56,709 nucleotides of DNA from Ruminiclostridium sp. (GTDB lineage Bacteria; Bacillota; Clostridia; Oscillospirales; Ruminococcaceae), in the NCBI GenBank assembly GCA_017395555.1, contig JAFPUE010000093.1, positions 1 to 56,709 on the forward strand. The letters are read 5' to 3'. Numbering within the stretch: the stretch's first letter is position 1; the number at the start of each line of letters is the position of its first letter. Below, in pieces: positions 43,747 to 52,155 of this stretch. The notes below the pieces were generated by a model. It had not been told where the DNA came from. It worked only from the letters and a program-made list of their open reading frames with translations, and searched no databases. The translations under genes were made by a program, and so were the position numbers.

Positions 43747-45545
43747 GCCGTTCTCTCCTTTCCGTCGGATTTGACGGTCCACCTGTCGCGCCGTTCGTTT
43801 GCAGCTACCATATCCGCATATTCCGGACAGCTTTCAAGCAGCTCGGAATGTGTGCCGTTTCCGATAAGCCTGCCGTTTTTCATAACGAGTATGCGGTCAG
43901 CTTTTTCGACAGTCTTAAGTCTGTGTGCGATTATCAGAACGGTCTTGTCCTTTGCGAGCCGTGCGAAAGCTTCCTGTATCTTCGCTTCGTTCTCCGCGTC
44001 GGCATACGCCGTTGCCTCATCGAGCACAACTATAGGCGTGTTACGCAGGAAAACTCTCGCTATCGCAAGACGCTGTTTCTCGCCGCCCGACAGGAACGCG
44101 TCTTTTTCTCCAATAACGGTTTTATAACCGTTCGGGAGGTTCATTATAACATCGTCGATACCCGCGTTTCTTGCGGCCTCACGCACCTGCTCGAAGGACG
44201 CTTCGATGTTGCCCATTCTGATGTTGTTTTCGGCGGTGTCGTGAAAAACGAAGCTGTCCTGGAACACATAAGAAACGAGATGTGTGAGCTCGTTATACGG
44301 TATGTTGCGAATGTCAGTCCCGCCTATCCGCACCGTCCCGCTGCCGGTTTCGCAGAAACGCAGAAGCAGCTGCACAAGCGTTGATTTACCGCCGCCGGAA
44401 GGGCCGACTATGCCGGTGATGCTGCCCTGCGGGAGCCTGCACGAAACATCGTTTACAGCAAGTATCCCGTCGCCGTATGAGAACGAAACATTCTCGTATT
44501 CTACATCATACTTTGTCGGGACAGCTCCGCTGCCTTCGTTTATCTCTTCGGCACAGAGTATGTTGTCCATGCGGTTCACGCCCTCGATTATCCTGTTCGA
44601 GGTAATGACCATCTGCATCATTGTTTCAAGCGGTTCTTTAAGCCCGCCGCCTACAAGCAGAAACAGAAATACCACCGGAAGAAAGTCGGGATAACTTTCC
44701 GCATTCATAAGCAGCAGAACGCTTGACGGAAGCAGGAACAGCAGCTGCGCTCCGAAGAACGCGTAATATGCAGCCATTGGGTTCGCGTTGGCTTTCGCGG
44801 TCTTTGTGACTGCGCCGACGAAGCCGTCAAGGTCGTTTTCGTAACGCCGGAATGCGCTTAAATTCCGGTTGAATATCTTGATGACGGGCATGCCGTGTAT
44901 GTACTCAACGATCGTGCCCTGCATCTTCTCCTGTGCGTCGTGCATTTGAGTCTGTAAAGCCGCTTTGTCGGGCTTGTTCAGACACATTCCGAGCAGCATC
45001 AGTGAAATGATTATTGGGACAAAAGCGGCAAGTGCGAGCCGCCAGTCCATAAAGAACAGGTAAATGAGCGTGAAAACGGGAGTTGCCACAGCCGCGGAAA
45101 TATCACAGATATGGTGAGCTATGAATATCTCGATCTGTTCGGTGTCGTCCGACAGTATCTTTTTCAGACCGCCCTGCGTCGATGATGTGAAGAATCCGGA
45201 CGGCAGTTTTGCCAGCTTTTCCATTAGTTTTATGCGAAGCTCATAGATTATGTCATAGGCGGCTGTGTGCGCAAGCGCCGACGAGAAATACGCGCAGATA
45301 CCGTATATCAGCGCAGCCCCGAACGTTATCCCCACAAGAAGCCATATCCTGCCTGCGTCTATGTTCTCCGGCGAGTTGTAGGACGAAAACAGCAGCACGA
45401 TCACGCCGTATATCGTAAAGAACGGCACGAGTCTTGCCGCAGACGACATGACCGAAAGCGCACAAGCTGCGGTGAGCTTTCCTTTCCGCTCTCCTGCAAG
45501 CTCCATAAGTCTTGCGAATCCTGTCTTTTTCTTCTGTTCTTTCAT
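43743..45545 (-). CDS. ABC half-transporter (permease + ATPase), second pair, proximal member
   Basis: This 600-residue protein starts at MKEQKKK after AAGGAGAG. Membrane domain of six helices, then Walker A GPSGGGKST, signature LSGGEKQR, Walker B IVVLDEAT and IAHR. It is the first gene of the operon that runs through the ECF genes. An operator copy (45558-45573) lies just before its ribosome site, and a TetR gene is divergent. Confidence 0.92.
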   Translation of the reverse strand: MKEQKKKTGFARLMELAGERKGKLTAACALSVMSSAARLVPFFTIYGVIVLLFSSYNSPENIDAGRIWLLVGITFGAALIYGICAYFSSALAHTAAYDIIYELRIKLMEKLAKLPSGFFTSSTQGGLKKILSDDTEQIEIFIAHHICDISAAVATPVFTLIYLFFMDWRLALAAFVPIIISLMLLGMCLNKPDKAALQTQMHDAQEKMQGTIVEYIHGMPVIKIFNRNLSAFRRYENDLDGFVGAVTKTAKANANPMAAYYAFFGAQLLFLLPSSVLLLMNAESYPDFLPVVFLFLLVGGGLKEPLETMMQMVITSNRIIEGVNRMDNILCAEEINEGSGAVPTKYDVEYENVSFSYGDGILAVNDVSCRLPQGSITGIVGPSGGGKSTLVQLLLRFCETGSGTVRIGGTDIRNIPYNELTHLVSYVFQDSFVFHDTAENNIRMGNIEASFEQVREAARNAGIDDVIMNLPNGYKTVIGEKDAFLSGGEKQRLAIARVFLRNTPIVVLDEATAYADAENEAKIQEAFARLAKDKTVLIIAHRLKTVEKADRILVMKNGRLIGNGTHSELLESCPEYADMVAANERRDRWTVKSDGKERTA

Positions 45546-45557
45546 ATACTCTCCTTG

Positions 45558-45573
45558 GTAAGCATTCGCTAAC
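45558..45573 (-). promoter_or_regulatory. DtxR-type operator in the leader of the second ABC operon
   Basis: On the minus strand GTTAGCGAATGCTTAC, two deviations from the consensus, 12 bp before the ABC ATG and overlapping no promoter. The nearest good promoter is about 110 bp upstream (45716-45688), so a bound repressor would act as a roadblock, or a weaker unseen promoter is used. Confidence 0.6.
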
Positions 45574-45592
45574 CGCGCAGCAAAAAAATTAA

Positions 45593-45758
45593 ATGTCACA
45601 CTTTCGAAATTTCTTTCTGACGCTGCATCGTGCAGCGTTTTGGGGAAATTTCTAAGGGCATCGTGCCCTTGTGCATTTACGAAATATATGATATACTATA
45701 ACTCGAAGTTTGTCAACCGTTTCACGAAAAGTGCTACAAAACAACAAAAGTGTGACAT
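45593..45758. promoter_or_regulatory. Hairpin leader and inverted 12-mers between the ABC operon and the TetR gene
   Basis: A promoter for the minus strand, TTGACA (45716-45711), 17 bp, TATCAT (45693-45688), leads into a leader with hairpins AAGGGCA/TGCCCTT, ACGCTGCA/TGCAGCGT and flanking GAAATTTC copies. The 12-mer ATGTCACACTTT at 45593-45604 is repeated in inverted form (AAAGTGTGACAT) at 45747-45758, just before the TetR start, and may be the TetR operator. Confidence 0.5.
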
Positions 45759-45775
45759 CAGAAAGGTGCATAAAA

Positions 45776-46333
45776 ATGAATAAAACATTAAACAGATCAC
45801 AGAAAGCGTTCATTGACGCTTTGCTCGCGCTGATGAAAGAGAAGGCGTATTCCGATATAACCATCACCGAGCTATCCGAACGTGCGCAATACGATCGCAG
45901 AACATATTACAGATATTTTGACAACAAGGACGAGGGGCTTTATCTGTACTGCGCCGCGCTTCTGTCGGATATGGCAGAAATAATGACCGATAAGGGCGAA
46001 TATACGCCAAAGGCAGGTTTTCTCGCTTTCTTCGAGTTCTGGGAGCAGCATAAGGATCTTCTGGCGATGCTTGAAAAGCAGGGTCTTCTGTACTTCCTCG
46101 GTGAGAAGCTCGGCGATCTGCTTTATGATAATGTCGGGCAGACCGTACACGACGACCTGCCCGAAAAGTTTGGTGACAACAGCGCGTTTTCGCAGTATGC
46201 TTATTACTTCACGCTCGGCGGACTGTGGACTTCTCTGACGTTATGGATAAAAAGCGGTATGAAACAGACCGCATCCGAGCTTACAGATTACGTTCTTCGC
46301 AGCTTTACAGAAATGAACCGCCTTATCGGCTGA
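45776..46333 (+). CDS. TetR-family transcriptional regulator
   Basis: This 185-residue protein starts at MNKTLNRSQ after GAAAGGTG. The N-terminal helix-turn-helix reads FIDALLALMKEKAYSDITITELSERAQYDRRTYYRYFDNKDEGL, typical of TetR, and the C-terminal part is an all-helical ligand domain similar to the TetR_C regulators of the DhaS/Clostridial type. Divergent from the ABC/ECF operon, it probably controls it in response to a small ligand. Confidence 0.9.
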   Translation: MNKTLNRSQKAFIDALLALMKEKAYSDITITELSERAQYDRRTYYRYFDNKDEGLYLYCAALLSDMAEIMTDKGEYTPKAGFLAFFEFWEQHKDLLAMLEKQGLLYFLGEKLGDLLYDNVGQTVHDDLPEKFGDNSAFSQYAYYFTLGGLWTSLTLWIKSGMKQTASELTDYVLRSFTEMNRLIG

Positions 46334-46338
46334 CAGTC

Positions 46339-46995
46339 TCAGATCGTCTTTCCTGTATAGTTTTTCGCTGTCTCGCTCTTGTCAGGAACATACCGGTAAT
46401 CGCAGGAATCCGCGCCGGTAGCGACCGTGTGAGTTCTTATAAGCCTTGTGTGCATCAGCTTAGCGTATGCGTGGTCAAGCCCGCACATATGCGGCATAAG
46501 CTCCATATATCCGTATTTCTTAGCATATTCAACGAGCGGGCAGCCCACAAGTGTAAAGCTGAACGACTCGCTGTCATTGTTCGGATCAACGATCATACCC
46601 CATGTCTCGCGCCATTCTCCGTGAGCCTGTTTTTCTTTTACAAGAGCGGCGTATTCGCGGTACTTCCTGTACAGCTTCTTTTTGAAGAAAGAAAATAACC
46701 GTTTGTGATTAGCGTTCAGGAACACGCCGAGAAATTTATGGTGCCGGTAAAGATCGTCGATTATCTCATCGATCGCGTCGCCGTTCATCCTGCGGTCGGA
46801 AGCCTCATAATACGCTATGAAAAGAATGAACATATCAATATTGTCCGCAAGGATGTTCTCTTTGCCGCCTATATCCGGAGCCTTTGCCGCGAGTCCGGGC
46901 CGAAGCTCCTTCATACGCTTTATTATCGCTTTCCATTCATTCGGGAAGTGCTTTTTTAAGTAGCGGATGATCGCCTTGTTTACTGTCTTTTCCAT
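46339..46995 (-). CDS. L-2-amino-thiazoline-4-carboxylate hydrolase-like protein, second copy
   Basis: This 218-residue protein starts at MEKTVNKAIIR (GGAG upstream). It shares with the 30537 protein the helical N-terminal half, the WGMIVDPNNDSESFSFTLVGCPL strand region corresponding to the KCGICTL segment, and the HMCGLDHAYAKLM helix. It is the last gene of the operon after a ZIP transporter and converges on TetR with 5 bp between stops. The cysteines in GCPL and HMCGLD align with the family. Function as ATC hydrolase is unproven. Confidence 0.72.
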   Translation of the reverse strand: MEKTVNKAIIRYLKKHFPNEWKAIIKRMKELRPGLAAKAPDIGGKENILADNIDMFILFIAYYEASDRRMNGDAIDEIIDDLYRHHKFLGVFLNANHKRLFSFFKKKLYRKYREYAALVKEKQAHGEWRETWGMIVDPNNDSESFSFTLVGCPLVEYAKKYGYMELMPHMCGLDHAYAKLMHTRLIRTHTVATGADSCDYRYVPDKSETAKNYTGKTI

Positions 46996-47008
46996 ATCTG
47001 TGACTCCT

Positions 47009-47788
47009 TCACCCCAGCGCCACGTCAAGTATCATCATTGCAGCAAATCCCGCCGCGAACGATACTGTGCCGATGTTGGAATGCTCACCCGCGGACATCT
47101 CGGGGATAAGCTCCTCGACCACGACATAGATCATAGCACCCGCCGCGAAGCTCAGCAGATACGGCATTGCGGGGATTATGAATCCTGCCGCCGCAATAGT
47201 CACAAGCGCGGCTATCGGCTCGACAGCGCCGGAGATAACACCCGCTATAAACGCCTTGGGCTTGCTCATTCCCTCGGCCTTGAGGGGCATGGAGATTATC
47301 GCGCCCTCGGGGAAATTCTGTATCGCGATACCGAGCGCGAGAGCGAGAGCTCCCGACGCGGACATCCCGCCGCCGTAGAGAAATCCCGCGTACACCACTC
47401 CTACCGCCATTCCCTCGGGAATGTTGTGAAGCGTCACCGCGAGCAGCATCATGATGTTTTTCGGTAGTTTAGACTTTAGCCCCTCGGCCTTGTCGCTGTT
47501 CATGTGCAGGTGAGGTATCAGCTTATCGAGCAGAAGCAGAAACGCGATACCGAGCAGAAATCCTATCGTTGCCGGCAGAAATGCAAGCCTGCCCATATCG
47601 GTCTCGCTCTGTTCTATCGCAGGGATTAGAAGGCTCCACACGCTCGCCGCGGTCATAACGCCCGCAGCAAAGCCTGTGAGTATGCGCTGTACCGATACTC
47701 CGAGCTGTTTTTTCATAAGGAACACGCACGCAGCGCCAAGCGATGTTCCGAGGAAAGGGATAAGTACGCCCTGTAATATCTCGTTCAT
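47009..47788 (-). CDS. ZIP-family divalent metal transporter
   Basis: This 259-residue protein has eight helices and both ZIP metal-site motifs: HNIPEGMAVG in helix 4 and QNFPEGAIIS in helix 5, followed by SGAVEPIAAL. It is of the ZupT/GufA type, importing Zn, Fe or Mn. It is second in an operon behind an iron-type operator and 13 bp before the ATC-hydrolase-like gene, so iron or manganese uptake under starvation is a reasonable guess. Confidence 0.93.
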   Translation of the reverse strand: MNEILQGVLIPFLGTSLGAACVFLMKKQLGVSVQRILTGFAAGVMTAASVWSLLIPAIEQSETDMGRLAFLPATIGFLLGIAFLLLLDKLIPHLHMNSDKAEGLKSKLPKNIMMLLAVTLHNIPEGMAVGVVYAGFLYGGGMSASGALALALGIAIQNFPEGAIISMPLKAEGMSKPKAFIAGVISGAVEPIAALVTIAAAGFIIPAMPYLLSFAAGAMIYVVVEELIPEMSAGEHSNIGTVSFAAGFAAMMILDVALG

Positions 47789-47807
47789 AAATACTCATCT
47801 CCGTTCT

Positions 47808-48305
47808 TTACGTTACGAACAACCCGCATAAAAGCGCGAGTCCCGCCGATAACGCGATAAATACGATTATGTGAATAAGGTGTGTTTTCCAGTTGTAGCC
47901 GAACAGGTGCGGACCGACTATACCCTTAACTTCCGGGTAATAGTGCGGGAAGAATCCCGAATGACAAAGCAGGAACAGGTCGAAAAACAGGATGTCGTAT
48001 AGCTTCAGACCGAGCAGCATTATCAGAAAACGTATGAAGAACCGCAAGAAATCATATCTGCTCGCAATGCCCTCGATACAGCCAATAACTACCGGCGCGA
48101 TCATCAGAATGAACGCGCAGCCGACAAGGAAAAATCCGAGCACGTGTGCGTGCGGGAAACGTTCGGGGCGCGGCTGAACGGCATCCTGTATCTCTTTCGG
48201 TGCCGATGTGAAATATCGTTTGTCCTGTATCAGCGCGATCCCTGACCACAGCAGCAGGAAAAGCCCCGCCATCATAATTACCGCAAGAATTATTGTTATC
48301 AGCAT
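47808..48305 (-). CDS. Four-helix membrane protein of unknown function (family B, copy 2)
   Basis: This 165-residue protein is a homolog of the 9193 protein, with four helices, a charged loop after helix 1 (PKEIQDAVQPRPERF), the YDILFFD helix, FFPHYYPEVKG and LFGYN. It is the first gene behind the operator at 48329 and precedes a ZIP transporter. Function unknown. Confidence 0.75.
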   Translation of the reverse strand: MLITIILAVIMMAGLFLLLWSGIALIQDKRYFTSAPKEIQDAVQPRPERFPHAHVLGFFLVGCAFILMIAPVVIGCIEGIASRYDFLRFFIRFLIMLLGLKLYDILFFDLFLLCHSGFFPHYYPEVKGIVGPHLFGYNWKTHLIHIIVFIALSAGLALLCGLFVT

Positions 48306-48328
48306 TTCTTCACCTTCTATTTAATACA

Positions 48329-48376
48329 GTTATCCTCTGCTAACTGTATTATAGCACAGTGCGCCCTGCAAGTCAA
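48329..48376 (-). promoter_or_regulatory. Promoter with operator for the ZIP operon
   Basis: On the minus strand TTGACT (48376-48371), 17 bp, TATAAT (48353-48348) are followed by GTTAGCAGAGGATAAC at 48344-48329, an imperfect operator inside a wider ATACAGTTA/TAACTGTAT pair. Confidence 0.78.
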
Positions 48377-48399
48377 GTGTTTTTCTTTGAAGAAAGGTC

Positions 48400-48450
48400 T
48401 TGACATTTGAAATGAAACGTGATATTATAAAACAGTTAGCGCTAGCTTAC
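48400..48450 (+). promoter_or_regulatory. Promoter with operator for the third ABC pair
   Basis: TTGACA (48400-48405), 17 bp, TATTAT (48423-48428), then GTTAGCGCTAGCTTAC at 48435-48450, an operator copy with a changed right half. It is divergent from the ZIP promoter, with 23 bp between the -35 boxes. Confidence 0.82.
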
Positions 48451-48490
48451 TATTCTTAAATAATGATCATATCAAAAACAACGTGAAGAT

Positions 48491-48549
48491 GTATCTCTCC
48501 CATCCTTCGGCGTGGAGAGATACGAATGACAGGCTTTTCTGAAAGTCAT
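48491..48549 (+). promoter_or_regulatory. Two hairpins in the leader of the third ABC pair
   Basis: A perfect 10-bp stem GTATCTCTCC/GGAGAGATAC (48491-48523) with an inner CCTTCGG tip is followed by a smaller ATGAC/GTCAT hairpin at about 48526-48549. Neither is followed by a T-run, so they may stabilise the leader or regulate translation. Confidence 0.45.
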
Positions 48550-48595
48550 CCGAATATAGTGACATATCCTATATGAAAGATAAAAGGTGAGGAAA

Positions 48596-50338
48596 ATGTT
48601 TCGTAAGATCAGGCCCTATATGGGCGGGTATATCAGGTACACTTACGCGGCGCTTGTGACGATGTTCGTGGGTCTTATCGCGTCTGCGGTGCCGTTTTTC
48701 ATTGTTTACCGCATAATAAAGCCGCTTCTTGACGGTGAGACCCTCGACTCGGGATACTACATCACACACATCGCGATTATTTTTGCCTGCGAGTTAGCCT
48801 ATGCTATCTTGTATGTACTCGGACTGAAATTCTCACACATCACAGCGTACAATACGCTGAAAAACATCCGCATATCACTGCAGAAAAAGCTGGAGCGCCA
48901 GCCTCTCGGAACGATACAGGACATGGGTAACGGCAGGATAAAAAAGCTGTTCACGGACGACATAGATCAGGTCGAGCTCCTGCTCGCGCACGCTATCCCC
49001 GAGGGCATCTCGAACCTTGCAATGGCGCTTATCGCGATAGTATGTATGTTCTTCGCGGACTGGAAGCTCGCGCTGCTGTCGCTGTGTTCGCTGCCGCTCG
49101 GAATGCTCGCAATGGGCATGATGTTCAAAGCCGGAATGGCGCGCATGAACGCATACTATGCGGCATCCGCGAAAATGAACGCGACGGTAATCGAGTATGT
49201 CAACGGCATGGAAGTTGTGAAGGTGTTCGGGCGAGACGGCGAATCATACCGGAGATACGAAAAGGACATAAAGGATTACCGCGACTTTACCCTCGCGTGG
49301 TACAAGGTCTGCTGGCCGTGGATGGCGCTGTACAGCGCTATACTGCCCTGCGTCGCGCTTGTGATGCTGCCCGTGGGAACGCTGTTTGTGCTGAACGGGG
49401 CATCGACGCTCGCTGACCTCGTGCTCGTGTTCTGCCTGTCGCTCTCGATCGGTGTACCTCTTCTGAAAGCGCTCGCATTCGCGGGAAAAATACCGCAGCT
49501 CGGCTACAAGATCGACGAGATAGAAAAGGCTATGGACAACGAACCGTTAAAGACCAGTGACAACGCATTCACGGGTGATTCGCATGCCGTAAAATTCGAG
49601 AATGTTCGCTTTGCGTACAAAGAAAAAGAAGTCCTGCACAGCGTTTCTCTCGAACTAAAAGAGGGTACTCTCACCGCGCTTGTGGGCGAATCCGGGAGCG
49701 GCAAATCCACGCTCGCAAAGCTGCTCGTGCATTACTACGACCTTGACGGCGGACGTATCACTCTCGGCGGTCAGGATATAACCGATATGAGCATCGAGGC
49801 TCTGAACGACAACATTTCCTACGTTTCGCAGGAGCAGTTCCTGTTCAATACCACGCTGTACGAAAATATACTGATCGGAAAGCCGGATGCAAGCCGTGAG
49901 GAAGTCCTCGCGGCGGCTGAAAAAGCGCAATGCTCGGAGTTTCTCGAACGCTTGCCCGACGGAATCGACACAATGGCGGGCGACGGCGGCAAGCAGCTCT
50001 CGGGCGGCGAACGGCAGAGAATTTCACTGGCAAGGGCGATACTCAAAAACGCACCAGTGATCGTGCTTGACGAGGCGACTGCATTCATCGACCCGGAGAA
50101 CGAGGAGAAGATGAACTCGGCTATCGCGGAGATAATCAAAGGGAAGACCGTGCTTGTCATAGCGCACCGTTTACAAACTATTGTCAATGCAGATAAGATA
50201 TGCGTCATGAACGACGGAAATATCATCGCCGTCGACACCCACGAAAACCTGCTGCAAAGCTGCGGTGAATACCGGAAACTCTGGAGCTCCAGTGAGGCAA
50301 GAGCAAACTGGAGAATCGGAAACGAGGTGAGAGCATGA
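48596..50338 (+). CDS. ABC half-transporter (permease + ATPase), third pair, proximal member
   Basis: 580 residues. The ATG at 48596 is preferred over a GTG three codons upstream because AAAAGGTGAGG then sits at the right distance. Six-helix membrane domain, then Walker A GESGSGKST, signature LSGGERQR, Walker B VIVLDEAT and IAHR. It overlaps the next gene by ATGA. Its promoter carries an operator, so the pair is probably made under iron limitation. Confidence 0.92.
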   Translation: MFRKIRPYMGGYIRYTYAALVTMFVGLIASAVPFFIVYRIIKPLLDGETLDSGYYITHIAIIFACELAYAILYVLGLKFSHITAYNTLKNIRISLQKKLERQPLGTIQDMGNGRIKKLFTDDIDQVELLLAHAIPEGISNLAMALIAIVCMFFADWKLALLSLCSLPLGMLAMGMMFKAGMARMNAYYAASAKMNATVIEYVNGMEVVKVFGRDGESYRRYEKDIKDYRDFTLAWYKVCWPWMALYSAILPCVALVMLPVGTLFVLNGASTLADLVLVFCLSLSIGVPLLKALAFAGKIPQLGYKIDEIEKAMDNEPLKTSDNAFTGDSHAVKFENVRFAYKEKEVLHSVSLELKEGTLTALVGESGSGKSTLAKLLVHYYDLDGGRITLGGQDITDMSIEALNDNISYVSQEQFLFNTTLYENILIGKPDASREEVLAAAEKAQCSEFLERLPDGIDTMAGDGGKQLSGGERQRISLARAILKNAPVIVLDEATAFIDPENEEKMNSAIAEIIKGKTVLVIAHRLQTIVNADKICVMNDGNIIAVDTHENLLQSCGEYRKLWSSSEARANWRIGNEVRA

Positions 50339-52071
50339 TCGGCATGATAAAGCGCATCCTCGCGGTCACGGGAAAATACAGAGGGAGAATATACGGCGCG
50401 ATGTTCCTTTCGTTTCTGAAAGGCGTGCTGATGAAGGTACCGATAATTCTCACATATTTCATCGTTACCTCGTTCATCGGCGGCACGCTCACGGAAATGA
50501 CGGCGCTGTACGGTGCTGTCGCATTGGTGGCGAGCGTGATTTTTCAGGCGCTTTTTCAGTACCTCGCAGACAGGCTGCAGAGCGCGGCGGGATATATGAT
50601 CTTCGCAGATATGCGAATGAAGCTCGGCGAACACCTCCGCCGTCTGCCTATGGGATATTTCACCGAGGGCAACATCGGAAAGATAAGCTCGGTGCTCTCG
50701 ACGGATATGGTGTTCATCGAGGAAAACTGTATGTCGGTGCTTGCGGACATGATGAGCTATCTGTTCTCGCAGGCAATAATGATCGTGTTCATGTTCATTT
50801 TCGACTGGCGGCTCGGTATCGCGTCGCTTGTTGTCACGGGCGCTATGGTGCTGCTGGGCAGAGGTATGATGAAAAGCGACCTTGTGCATTCCGAAGAGCG
50901 TCAGAAAGCTTCGGAAACGCAGACACAGGCGGTGCTGGATTTCACCGAGGGCATCGGGATAATCAAGACCTACAACCTGCTCGGTGACAAGTCGAAGGAG
51001 CTCACCGACAGCTTTGAAACGAACTGCCGTGTGAACCTTGATTTCGAGTTTTCACATCACCCGTTCAAGTGCGGAGTGTTTCTTATCTACGGCATCGGCA
51101 CCGTCGCTGTGCTCTCGCTTTCGGCGTTCCTTTTTGCGACAGGAGCAATGGAGCTTAACTTCTTCCTCGGAATGCTGCTCTGTCTGTTTGACCTGTTTGT
51201 CCCCGTAAAATCATTCTATGAGCAGGAATCGCGTCTCACGGTCATGAGCGCATGCATGGACAGGATAGAGGCACTGTTCGCGGAGAAGGAGCTTGGCGAC
51301 AGCGGTTCACAGGCGCTTTCCGGAAACGGAGCTCCCGAGATACAATACAGAAATGTCACGTTCGCCTACGACAAAAAGGATGTGCTGAAAAACGTCTCGT
51401 TCGCTGCGAAAAAAGGTACCATGACAGCGCTTGTGGGACCGTCGGGCGGCGGCAAATCAACGATTGCAAGCATGCTCACAAGGTTCTGGGATGTGAAGGC
51501 CGGCGAGATACTTCTGCGGGGTACGGATATACGCAAGATACCGCTGTCGGTGCTTATGGATAACATCAGTATGGTGTTCCAGCGAGTGTATCTGTTCCGC
51601 GACACGGTCTATAACAACATCGCACTCGGCAGACCCGACGCGACCCGCGAGGAAGTCATCGAGGCTGCGAAAAAGGCGCGCTGCTATGACTTTATTATGG
51701 AGCTTCCCGACGGCTTTGAGACTGTCATCGGCGAGGGCGGTGCGAGCCTTTCGGGCGGTCAGGCACAGCGTCTTTCTATCGCGCGGTGCATACTGAAGGA
51801 TTCGCCTATCGTCATTCTCGACGAAGCGACTGCGAGCGTTGACGCGGACAACGAAAGCTATATCCAGCAGGCGATCTCCGAGCTGTGCAGGGGTAAAACT
51901 CTGCTTGTTATCGCTCACCGACTGAACACGATAGCCGATGCTGACAACATCATGGTGATAAAGGACGGACAGATCGCCGAAAGCGGAGACCATGAAAGTC
52001 TCATGCAAAAAGGTGGCATTTATCACGGAATGGTGACGAAACGTTCGGTCGGAACGGGCTGGAAGAACTGA
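50335..52071 (+). CDS. ABC half-transporter (permease + ATPase), third pair, distal member
   Basis: 578 residues. Membrane domain with PMGYFTEGNIGKISSVLSTD (coupling region), then Walker A GPSGGGKST, signature LSGGQAQR, Walker B IVILDEAT and IAHR. Strongly similar in layout to the 1737 protein. No gene follows closely; the 230 bp after it hold only the promoter and riboswitch of the antiporter. Confidence 0.92.
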   Translation: MIGMIKRILAVTGKYRGRIYGAMFLSFLKGVLMKVPIILTYFIVTSFIGGTLTEMTALYGAVALVASVIFQALFQYLADRLQSAAGYMIFADMRMKLGEHLRRLPMGYFTEGNIGKISSVLSTDMVFIEENCMSVLADMMSYLFSQAIMIVFMFIFDWRLGIASLVVTGAMVLLGRGMMKSDLVHSEERQKASETQTQAVLDFTEGIGIIKTYNLLGDKSKELTDSFETNCRVNLDFEFSHHPFKCGVFLIYGIGTVAVLSLSAFLFATGAMELNFFLGMLLCLFDLFVPVKSFYEQESRLTVMSACMDRIEALFAEKELGDSGSQALSGNGAPEIQYRNVTFAYDKKDVLKNVSFAAKKGTMTALVGPSGGGKSTIASMLTRFWDVKAGEILLRGTDIRKIPLSVLMDNISMVFQRVYLFRDTVYNNIALGRPDATREEVIEAAKKARCYDFIMELPDGFETVIGEGGASLSGGQAQRLSIARCILKDSPIVILDEATASVDADNESYIQQAISELCRGKTLLVIAHRLNTIADADNIMVIKDGQIAESGDHESLMQKGGIYHGMVTKRSVGTGWKN

Positions 52072-52155
52072 GACTGTAAAAAATAAGCGAAAGCTGATAA
52101 AATTAGATATGCGAAATATACAAACCGGTCATAGATTTTAGTGTTTAATGAAAAC

